Source: Sulfurovum sp. | Lineage (GTDB): Bacteria > Campylobacterota > Campylobacteria > Campylobacterales > Sulfurovaceae | Length of the DNA stretch: 64,000 nucleotides | NCBI GenBank assembly: GCA_030949325.1 | Contig: JAUZSQ010000104.1 | Span: 1-64,000, forward strand | Reading direction: 5' to 3' | Shown here: positions 56,187-64,000 of the stretch, piece by piece | How positions within the stretch are numbered: the stretch's first letter is position 1 | Layout of the letters: every line of letters starts with the position of its first letter | Translations under genes and position numbers: made by a program | The notes under the pieces: model-generated | Told to the model about the DNA's origin: nothing | The model's input: only the letters and a program-made list of their open reading frames with translations | Database searches by the model: none

Positions 56187-56255
56187 AGGGTAACCACAAG
56201 GGATTGCCCCTACATAAGCATGATTAGCCGTAGGGGTAGGTCTTGTGCCTACCCT
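56187..56255. repeat. 69-base palindromic element
   Basis: Ends agggtaaccacaag (56187-56200) and cttgtgcctaccct (56242-56255) are inverted with two mismatches, and inner arms cccctac/gtagggg also pair. This suggests a cruciform-forming or REP/MITE-type interspersed element. It lies in the gap upstream of moeA, and no gene is seen in the rest of that gap. Confidence 0.55.
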
Positions 56256-56330
56256 TGATATGTAATAAAACCTAAATACAACACATCCTTTTACGCTATA
56301 ATTCATATTACTTAATCATAAAGGTCACAC

Positions 56331-57542
56331 ATGGCTAGTTCTATCCTCGAAGCATTAGATATTATCGCAACTCAGATTACCCCTGTGGGGAAAGAGCTTA
56401 TCCCTATCGAATTGGCATTGGGGCGTATTAGTACTCAAGAATATATTGCCTCTTTTGATTTGCCTAGGTTTGATAATTCTGCTATGGATGGCTATGCTGT
56501 CAAGGTGGCTGATGCCCAAAGCCAAGTCTCTTGTACTGAGGTTATTTTCGCAGGAGACAATCCTACGATGACACTACAAGAGCATACTGCTATCAAGATT
56601 ATGACAGGGGCTCCTATACCTAAGGGCTGTGAGGCGATTGTACCTATAGAACAAGTATCTCTCAAAGGCAGAGATATTAGCCTACCCAAAGACATCAAAC
56701 TCCATGGTTTTATTCGTATAGCAGGAGAAGACATCAAAAAGGGGTCGGTATTTTTAAGAAAAGGCTCACGTATCAATGCCTATACTATTGCCTCCTTGGC
56801 CAGTCAAGGGGTGAGTCATATCGCTGTCTATAGACAAATCAAAGTCGCCGTATTTGCTACAGGTGATGAGCTACGTCCTCATTATGAAAGCATAGAACCT
56901 CATCAGCTCTATAATTCTAATAGTCCTATGTTTATGGCACGAAGCAAAGAACTAGGAGCAGATGTGAGACTCATTCAAACCTCAGCAGACAGTATTGAGG
57001 CATTACAAAGCTGTATTCATACGGTCTTGGATGCCGATATTATCATCACATCAGGAGGAGTGAGTGTAGGAGACAAAGACTTTACCAAAGAGGCATTTAC
57101 CAACCTAGGTATGGAAGTACTCATTGACAAAATCGACATTAAACCAGGGCGACCTACCATTATAGGTAAGATTGCACATACTATAGTTATCAATCTTGCA
57201 GGAAATCCTCTCGCGTCCATGATCAACTATGAACTCTTTGTCCGTGCAGTGTTACGCAAGATGTCTGGTATACATAGCTATCATCATGGAGTCATAGAAA
57301 CCAAAATGGCAGAAGACTTTTGCGTACGAGGAGGTAAACATGCGGTGGTATTAGGAAGCTTTGATGGTCAAGCCTTTAGAGCCTTAGCTTCCCAAATGCC
57401 AGGTATGGTCTCTCCTATGGACAAGGCTGAGGGCATGGTACTCATCACCCCTGAGACAAGCATACTCAAAAAAGGCACTGGTGGTCAAAATGTTGCCTAT
57501 ATTATGGGAACTACAAAAAGAAGAATCCGAAGTGTTATTTAG
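56331..57542 (+). CDS. moeA: molybdopterin molybdenumtransferase
   Basis: This 403-residue MoeA has 'ASFDLPRFDNSAMDGYAVKV' near residue 45, 'MTGAPIPKGCEAIVPIE', and the MogA-like domain with 'VAVFATGDEL', 'YNSNSPMF' and 'ITSGGVSVGDKDF'. A C-terminal domain IV contains 'INLAGNPLASMINYELFV'. It inserts molybdate (or tungstate) into adenylated molybdopterin. It is a single-gene unit, and the other cofactor genes are not in the window except a MOSC protein. Confidence 0.93.
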   Translation: MASSILEALDIIATQITPVGKELIPIELALGRISTQEYIASFDLPRFDNSAMDGYAVKVADAQSQVSCTEVIFAGDNPTMTLQEHTAIKIMTGAPIPKGCEAIVPIEQVSLKGRDISLPKDIKLHGFIRIAGEDIKKGSVFLRKGSRINAYTIASLASQGVSHIAVYRQIKVAVFATGDELRPHYESIEPHQLYNSNSPMFMARSKELGADVRLIQTSADSIEALQSCIHTVLDADIIITSGGVSVGDKDFTKEAFTNLGMEVLIDKIDIKPGRPTIIGKIAHTIVINLAGNPLASMINYELFVRAVLRKMSGIHSYHHGVIETKMAEDFCVRGGKHAVVLGSFDGQAFRALASQMPGMVSPMDKAEGMVLITPETSILKKGTGGQNVAYIMGTTKRRIRSVI

Positions 57543-57647
57543 CTATATATATCCTTAACTTATAATAATTATAAGACTTTATGTTAATTTAAGGTTGGGT
57601 GGTTATACTATCATCACCAAAACAAATAATTAACATAAGGATTACAA

Positions 57648-58208
57648 ATGAAAAAAATATTTATTACAGCACTATTGACAACACTAGCACTATTAAACCT
57701 AGAGGCAAACAGTAACTCGGTAGAAACATGTAAGAACTATATCAGCGAAGCAAAAAGCTTCCAATCTACTATGCACAATGACAAAATTTCTCAAGCCACC
57801 ATGGTTTTATATAAAGAGAAAGTCGTAGCTCACTGTGGTAACATAGTAGCTAGTCTCCCTTACAAAAAAGAGTTTTTTGTCAAAGAGTTAGTGAAAAAAG
57901 ATACGCAAACCGTAGCCCAATGTAAATTGGCGATACAAATAGCAAAAGCCTATACCAACAACGATAAACGCTCTACCTTTATGGCACAAACACACAAAGA
58001 GAATATGATAGACAACTGTGGGAATCTCGTAGCCCAAAAAACCCCTGCTTTTTGTCTTTTTGACAAAGTAGCTGACTCAACAGATGTCCTCAAAGAAAGA
58101 TGTATCACAGCCATACAAGATGCACATAAAACAGTAGATGTAAAACAAATGCTTACACACAAAAAAGCGATTGTCTTTAACTGTGGTAAACTACACGAAC
58201 AACTATAG
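57648..58208 (+). CDS. secreted Cys-repeat protein of unknown function
   Basis: This 186-residue protein has a signal peptide (MKKIFITALLTTLALLNLEANS). The mature part is three degenerate repeats of about 55 residues. Each starts with a Cys followed by a helix ('ETCKNYISEAKSF', 'AQCKLAIQIAKAY', 'ERCITAIQDAHKT') and ends with '(H/N)CG(N/K)L' ('AHCGNIVA', 'DNCGNLVA', 'FNCGKLHE'). One disulfide per repeat is likely in the periplasm. No family is recognised. A ribosome-binding site (aagga) precedes the ATG. Confidence 0.6.
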   Translation: MKKIFITALLTTLALLNLEANSNSVETCKNYISEAKSFQSTMHNDKISQATMVLYKEKVVAHCGNIVASLPYKKEFFVKELVKKDTQTVAQCKLAIQIAKAYTNNDKRSTFMAQTHKENMIDNCGNLVAQKTPAFCLFDKVADSTDVLKERCITAIQDAHKTVDVKQMLTHKKAIVFNCGKLHEQL

Positions 58209-58280
58209 GAGGCTTAGGTCTTCCATTTAATAAAATTTTGCTATCATTACTTATCTAATCTATACACAAAGAACCTATTT

Positions 58281-59294
58281 ATGATTTTAAGTATTGAATC
58301 TAGTTGTGATGATAGCTCTATAGCCATTACACAAATAGACAACAAAAAACTCCTCTACCACAAAAAAATCTCTCAAGAAGAAGCACACTCTTGCTATGGT
58401 GGTGTCGTGCCTGAATTGGCTTCACGACTTCATGCTGTGGCATTGCCTGAGATACTTCAAGAGACCAAGCAGTACTTCTCCAAGCTCAAAGCCATCGCGG
58501 TGACCAATCAACCAGGGCTAAGTGTGACACTCCTAGAAGGGATTGCTATGGCAAAGACCTTGGCAGTCTTACACGATATTCCTCTCATCCCTGTGCATCA
58601 TCTCAAAGGACATATCTATTCATTATTTATAGAAAAAGAAGTGATATTTCCTCTGTTGGTGCTTCTCATCTCTGGAGGACATACGCAAATCATACGCGTA
58701 AGAGACTTTCATCACATGGAAATACTTGCTACGAGTATTGATGATTCTGTAGGAGAAAGCTTTGATAAATGTGCCAAGATGATGGGACTAGGCTATCCTG
58801 GGGGTCCTTTGGTAGAAGCCCTTGCACTCCAAGGTGACGAAAACCGTTTTGATTTACCTATTCCTTTGCGTCACTCACCATTAATTGCCTTTTCTCTATC
58901 AGGACTCAAAAATGCTGTACGTCTCAAAGTAGAAGCCTGTGGAGGCAAAGAAAATATGAGTCAACAAGATAGGGCTGACCTGTCTGCTTCTTTTCAAAAA
59001 GCTGTGAAGCTTCACCTCTTGCAAAAAAGTAAGAAAATATTTGCCAAAGAATCTATCAAAGATTTTGCTATTGTAGGAGGAGCCTCTGCCAACGTATACA
59101 TACGTTCTGCGTATCTAACACTCTGTCAAGAATTTGACAAGAATTTACATGTAGCCCCCCTCGCCTATTGTTCTGATAATGCAGCCATGATTGGACGCTA
59201 CGCCCTTGATGCCTATGCACAAAAAGCCTTTGTCAACCCCCATAAAATTGATATTATTCGTACCAAAAAACAACAAGCAGGAATGCTACTTTAG
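58281..59294 (+). CDS. tsaD: tRNA N6-adenosine threonylcarbamoyltransferase
   Basis: This 337-residue protein of the ASKHA fold has '[15 protein letters not shown]' at the N-terminus and the metal-binding His pair in '[10 protein letters not shown]'. It also has '[13 protein letters not shown]', '[19 protein letters not shown]' and '[12 protein letters not shown]', with the C-terminal '[12 protein letters not shown]'. It makes t6A37 in ANN-decoding tRNAs. The gene is intact and essential in most bacteria. It is followed by a 115-base spacer and gyrB. Confidence 0.95.
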   Translation: MILSIESSCDDSSIAITQIDNKKLLYHKKISQEEAHSCYGGVVPELASRLHAVALPEILQETKQYFSKLKAIAVTNQPGLSVTLLEGIAMAKTLAVLHDIPLIPVHHLKGHIYSLFIEKEVIFPLLVLLISGGHTQIIRVRDFHHMEILATSIDDSVGESFDKCAKMMGLGYPGGPLVEALALQGDENRFDLPIPLRHSPLIAFSLSGLKNAVRLKVEACGGKENMSQQDRADLSASFQKAVKLHLLQKSKKIFAKESIKDFAIVGGASANVYIRSAYLTLCQEFDKNLHVAPLAYCSDNAAMIGRYALDAYAQKAFVNPHKIDIIRTKKQQAGMLL

Positions 59295-59409
59295 GAGACA
59301 ATACACACTCAACCCTCATAGCGTCATAAATCACGCCATTTAGCCCCCTTTCTAAGCCAAATTTGGCTAAAATAGATACCTTTATAAACCACTAAATACG
59401 GAGTAACTC

Positions 59410-62400
59410 ATGGCAGAATATGGTGCAAGTAATATCAAAGTCCTCAAAGGACTAGAAGCAGTAAGAAAACGACCAGGTATGTACATTGGTGATACTTCCA
59501 CAAGAGGACTTCATCACCTCGTCTATGAAGTTGTAGATAACTCTATTGATGAAGCAATGGCAGGGTATTGTGATACGATTAAAGTAATCATTACCAAAGC
59601 AGGTTCGGTCATTGTCGAAGACAATGGTAGAGGGATTCCTGTAGCCATTCATCCTACAGAAGGCATCTCAGCCGCGACGGTGGTTATGACCGTACTTCAC
59701 GCAGGGGGGAAGTTTGACAAAGACACCTACAAAGTCTCTGGTGGACTTCATGGTGTGGGTGTTTCTGTGGTCAATGCACTTTCTAAAGATTTGCATCTCA
59801 CGGTCTTTAGGGAAGGTGCTTCTTTTGAACAAGATTTTAAAGCAGGTATTCCACAAGAAGCCTTGGTCAATACGGGCAATTCTCGTAAGCATGGAACCAA
59901 AATAGAATTTTGGCCAGATGATTCTATTTTTACAGAAACCGTAGATTTCAAAAAAGAAATTTTGATGAAGCGTTTCAAAGAACTCTGTTACCTCGAATCC
60001 TAAAATTAGTATTGATTTTAGAGATGAGCGTGATGGTAGCAAAGAAGTGTATCATTTTGAAGGTGGTATCAAACAATTTGTAGAAGATATGAATACCAAA
60101 GAACCTCTTACTACGGCTCAATTCTTTCAAGGGAAAGCTGATGATATAGAAATTGATATTGCTTTGATGTATTGTGACGCAGACAGCGAAAAATCTCTCT
60201 CTTTTGTCAACAACATCAAAACAGCTGATGGTGGTACACACGAAGCAGGATTTAGAGCAGGACTTACGCGTTCAATGTCTAGCTATATCTCCAAAAATGC
60301 CAATGCCAAAGAAAAAGGTACGAAAGATTACAGGAGATGACTGTAAAGAGGGATCTGATTGTCATCGTCTCTGTGCGTGTACCTGAACCACAATTTGAAG
60401 GGCAAACCAAAGGAAAACTAGGCTCTAGCTATGTACGTCCCTTGGTACACAAATTCTTCTCTGAAAATTTCAATAAATATTTGGAAGAAAATCCCATTGA
60501 AGCCAAAGCCATCATGGGTCAAGTCTTACTCGCAGCAAGAGGAAGAGACGCAGCCAAACGTGCCAAAGACTTGGTCAAACGCAAAGACTCAATGAGCATC
60601 GGAACCTTACCAGGGAAACTAGCAGATTGTCAGAGTAAAGACCCTGCTATTTCGGAGATTTATTTAGTGGAAGGTGATTCGGCCGGGGGGTGTTGGTCAG
60701 CAGAAACTAAGGTAAAATGTGCTAATGGGGAAGAAGTTCGAATGGATATTCTAGCCAAAGAACACTTAGAAGGCAAAGAGAATTTTATCTATACTTATAA
60801 TCATCAAACAGATAAAATTGAATTACAAAAAGTAAAAAATGCTTGGGAAACTAAAATTACGGATGATTTGCTTTATATTACCTTAGATAATGGGAAAAAA
60901 GAGTTGTGTACTTCTGACCATAAATGGCTTTGTAGAGATGGTTCTTATGTGGAAGCTAAGGATTTAAAAGAGGGTATGTCCATGATGCCTTTATACACAG
61001 AAATGAGAAAGTTTGGTACACATTACCGAAAGCATACAAAAGAATTGAAAATTCATGAATATGAAATGGTTTCACATCCAAATAAAGGTGAAGACTTTAC
61101 ACATCATTTAGCCAATAATTGGAATTTAAAAAACAACATTTATATTCAAAGAGATGAAAAAGAAATCCATAGACACCATATTGATAAAAATCCTTTGAAT
61201 AATAATCCATCCAATATAGAACAATTAACGCCAAAAGAACATATTTTTAAGCATCATGATGATTTTGATAAACAAACGCCTGAATATAAAGCGTATATGT
61301 CTAAAAAAATGAAAGAACAATCTAGTGAAATTTCTGAAAGAGTGATTAAAGATTGGGAAAATCCAGAATATCGTGCAAAATTTGATGGTCAACACAAAAG
61401 AATGCGAAAAATTCAAATTGAAAATGGGCAAATGAACACAGAACATTTTGCTGAATATTGGGCTAATGACACACATAGAGAAGAACAAAGTCAAAGAGTT
61501 ACAAAATATTTTCAAGATAATCCTAATGCAGTTGAAAACAATAGAAAGAAAGGAATCGCACAGTGGGATAACGAAGAACTCAAAGCATGGAGAGCCGAAG
61601 AAACTAGAAAACAGATGTCTAATCCCGATAATATAAAAAGAAAATTAGCCACAGAAAGAGAAACAAGGATTAAAAACTCTTTGGCACTTTTGAATACTGT
61701 GGGTATAGATAATTATGAGCAAGAAAGAAGTGAAACAAAAAATAGAAAAGTATTTATTATTAAAACACTTTTAGATAAAATTGATGAAAGTGAAAATTAT
61801 CCATCATTTATCACTCCTCATGCCTTAATCCAAAGTAATTTATATACTTATAATCATCAAGTCCTAAAAGTAGAAAAATATACAGGAGAGCCTATAGCTG
61901 TATATGATATTGAAGTACCAAATACCCATAACTTTGCTTTGGCTTCTGGTGTCTTTGTGCATAATTCGGCCAAACAAGGAAGAGACAGAGTGTTTCCAAG
62001 CAATTCTGCCTCTCAAAGGTAAGATTCTTAAATGTTGAGAAAGCACGTTTAGAGAAGATACTCAAATCTGAAGAGATTAAAAATATGATTACAGCTTTGG
62101 GTTGTGGTATTGGGGAAGAATTTAATGAAAGTAAACTCCGTTATCACAAAGTCATTATTATGACCGATGCCGATGTGGATGGAAGTCATATTCAGACACT
62201 GCTTCTTACCTTTTTCTTTAGATTTTTGAAGCCTATTATTGAAAAAGGCTATTTATATCTTGCCCAACCTCCTTTGTATCGTTACAAAAAAGGAAAGAAT
62301 GAGATATATCTTAAAGATGAAAAATCTTTGAATGATTATTTGATTGAAACAGGTATTTCTGCTATTGAATCTAATACTATGGGACATAATGACTTGGTGG

Positions 62401-63005
62401 ATTTGTTTAAACTTGTAGCCTATTATCGTATGACACTCAAAGAGATTGAAAAGCGTTTTGCCTTGCCTGAGGTCTTGCGTTATATGATTGAAAATCCTGA
62501 TGTCGCTGGTCAAAGTATCTCAGAACTCTCTGAGACTATTGAAAACTATATCGCTACACTAGGCTATAATATTTTGAATAAAAGTACCAATGAAGAGAGT
62601 ATTCACCTCTTTGTACAAACCAAAGATGGGCTAGAAGAGTTGATTGTGGATGATATTCTCTTTAGTAATCCTCATTATAATGAAGCGATTAATATCAACC
62701 AAAAGATACAAGCACATATTACCGATGAATTTAAAGACAAAGATTTATTGACACTCTTTGAGCTTGTAGAAAGTTCAGCCAAAAAAGGTGCGTATATCCA
62801 ACGCTACAAAGGTCTAGGAGAGATGAATCCTGAACAACTTTGGGAGACTACGATGACCCCTGAGAACAGAAGACTACTTCAAGTCAAAATTGGTGATGAT
62901 GAAGAAGCCTCTGATACTTTTGTCCTCTTTATGGGTGATGAAGTTGAACCAAGAAGAAACTACATTGAAAGCCATGCCAAAGATGTCAAGCATTTGGATG
63001 TCTAA
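59410..63005 (+). CDS. gyrB: DNA gyrase subunit B with an in-frame intein, frame broken at four or more points
   Basis: The GHKL ATPase part has 'RPGMYIGDT', '[13 protein letters not shown]', 'DNGRGIPV' and '[14 protein letters not shown]'. The transducer and TOPRIM parts follow ('[10 protein letters not shown]', then after the intein 'SAKQGRDR', '[11 protein letters not shown]', '[17 protein letters not shown]'). The frame changes at about 60000, 60325, 60355 and 61995; each is fixed by one base. Because gyrB is essential, these are probably assembly errors. Without the intein the protein would be about 770 residues. It overlaps the next gene by one base. Confidence 0.9.
60691..61965 (+). 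mobile_element. GyrB intein with an HNH homing endonuclease (425 residues)
   Basis: Insertion lies between 'VEGDSAGG' and 'SAKQGRDR', a known GyrB intein site. Splicing motifs are block A starting with Cys1 ([16 protein letters not shown]), block B 'LCTSDHKWL' (TxxH), block F '[18 protein letters not shown]', and block G ending 'GVFVHN' followed by Ser+1. All nucleophiles are present. In the middle is an HNH motif, '[15 protein letters not shown]' with following 'HIFKHH', at about intein residues 159-190. A long charged helical region follows. No LAGLIDADG motif is present. The whole intein is one uninterrupted frame. Confidence 0.92.
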
Positions 63006-64000
63006 TGTTAATATCACAAAAAGAAGAACGTGAAAGACGCTTTACCCTTGCACTCCGTGCAGGGATTCCTCTACTTACGCTTATTGCTTTGGTTTTTTTT
63101 AGTACTTTTACTCAGGATGATGTCTTTGTATTGACCATTAGAGATGGGGTACTGCTTACGGCTATTACTTTTATTACTATTTATTTTATCTACTTCTTAA
63201 TGAACCTTTCTGTACAAGAGAGTCTTATAGATGAAGCCACGCAAGGCTTCAACAAAAAGGCTTTTATTCAACGATTGGCACAGTATAAACCTACGACTTT
63301 GGCTTGTATCAATATTGAGAACCTACAAGTTTTGAGTGAACATTATAGTGCTGAACAAATAGATAATCTGCTCTATAGTATTACCCAAAAGATTCACTTA
63401 CTCTTTAAGCAACATGGTCTCAATAACGTACTTATTGGGCGACAAAGAGGCTCGGAGTTCGTCATCGCTTTGCAAGAAGAAAATCAAGATGTCCTCACAC
63501 TCTTGGATAAGATGGTCAATCAAAATAGCCATATTAATGATATAGAAATAGAGTATAAATTTTCAGTCATCAGTAATAGTAACAATGATTTTGAAAAGAT
63601 GATTATACAACTCAGAGATATAATTGCCAGTCAATCCTTGGATAAATCCCAAGAAATCACCCAAGAAGAACCCAAAGATGCAAAAGAACTTTCACTCATA
63701 GAAAAAGATGTCATTCACGCCATTCAAAACAAAACCTTACTTCTTTCTTTTCGTCCTTTACTCAATACCAAAACGAATGATATTGATACCTATGAGATTG
63801 CTGTGAAGCTCAAATCCTTGGGTAATCCACATATCTTACCACGCGTATTTTTACCTATTGTCAACCGTTTGGGTCTAGGCAGAGAATATGATTTTATGCT
63901 CACCCAACATATTATGACACTCCTTCCCCTTGTAGATGAACGTATTGCATTTACCTTTAACCTCTCTCCTTTTTCATTGAGAGATAAAGGGTTTCAAGAG
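63005..64000 (+). CDS. membrane-anchored degenerate GGDEF/EAL protein, C-terminus off the window
   Basis: The ATG at 63005 overlaps the gyrB stop by one base (TAATG). Two membrane helices (about residues 17-34 and 45-63) are followed by a GGDEF-like domain ('EATQGFNKKAFIQRL', with RGSEF in place of GGDEF) and then the start of an EAL-like domain. In the latter 'YEIAVKLKS' replaces the EAL motif. Both catalytic signatures are altered, so this may be a sensor or binding protein rather than an active cyclase or phosphodiesterase. At least 332 residues; the rest lies beyond the edge. Confidence 0.75.
   Translation, partial: MLISQKEERERRFTLALRAGIPLLTLIALVFFSTFTQDDVFVLTIRDGVLLTAITFITIYFIYFLMNLSVQESLIDEATQGFNKKAFIQRLAQYKPTTLACINIENLQVLSEHYSAEQIDNLLYSITQKIHLLFKQHGLNNVLIGRQRGSEFVIALQEENQDVLTLLDKMVNQNSHINDIEIEYKFSVISNSNNDFEKMIIQLRDIIASQSLDKSQEITQEEPKDAKELSLIEKDVIHAIQNKTLLLSFRPLLNTKTNDIDTYEIAVKLKSLGNPHILPRVFLPIVNRLGLGREYDFMLTQHIMTLLPLVDERIAFTFNLSPFSLRDKGFQE

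Noticed and set aside
59410..63005. gyrB as a true pseudogene
   Set aside because: The gene is essential, every break is corrected by one base, all motifs are conserved, and other genes in the window show the same error type.

Overview
The window reads as a piece of a Campylobacterota (Epsilonproteobacteria) chromosome, most likely from a chemolithoautotroph of the Sulfurovum/Sulfurimonas type. This is an inference from gene content (two multi-subunit 2-oxoacid:acceptor oxidoreductases as used in the reductive TCA cycle, a DabA/DabB inorganic-carbon uptake system, a Campylobacter-type truncated globin, low G+C, tight operons), not from a marker-gene comparison. No rRNA or tRNA gene was recognised.

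Layout. 1-5.9 kb (minus): a Bat-type operon, moxR - DUF58 - small membrane protein - batA - batB - TPR protein - batD (batD runs off the left edge). 6-8.6 kb: a GH114-like secreted protein and two tandem secreted proteins made of 11-residue repeats. 9.0-16.3 kb (plus): two paralogous oxidoreductase operons, E-A-B-G-D and E-A-B-G, presumably pyruvate and 2-oxoglutarate synthases, separated by three RNA hairpins. 16.4-24.5 kb: a G3E GTPase convergent with a minus-strand block holding an unknown protein, a truncated globin, DabB, an unnamed membrane protein, DabA and two small Cys-rich proteins. A third member of the Cys-rich family lies at 33.5 kb. 24.6-43.3 kb: housekeeping and accessory genes, including an aldehyde dehydrogenase, an EcoRV-like restriction-modification pair, a PcfJ-like pair, a Deg-type protease, MOSC, YajQ, homoserine dehydrogenase, an aminotransferase, RlmB, RsmI, L31, RsmE, a thioredoxin and SelO. 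43.4-54.4 kb: a mobile-element graveyard with three IS3-family copies, two IS4-superfamily elements, a truncated third transposase, a MITE-like element and an RHS fragment trapped between inverted IS ends. 54.5-64 kb: small hypotheticals, a toxin-antitoxin-like pair, moeA, a Cys-repeat secreted protein, tsaD, gyrB interrupted by an HNH-containing intein, and a degenerate GGDEF/EAL protein cut by the right edge.

How it fits together. The oxidoreductases fix CO2, and DabA/DabB would supply the inorganic carbon. The Cys-rich proteins and the CxCC-motif G3E GTPase sit beside dabA, a zinc enzyme, and are candidates for a metal-handling accessory module.

Quality caveat. More than a dozen conserved genes, including essential gyrB, carry single-base frameshifts. 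The most economical reading is indel error in the underlying assembly, so broken genes here should not be taken as true pseudogenes without read support.
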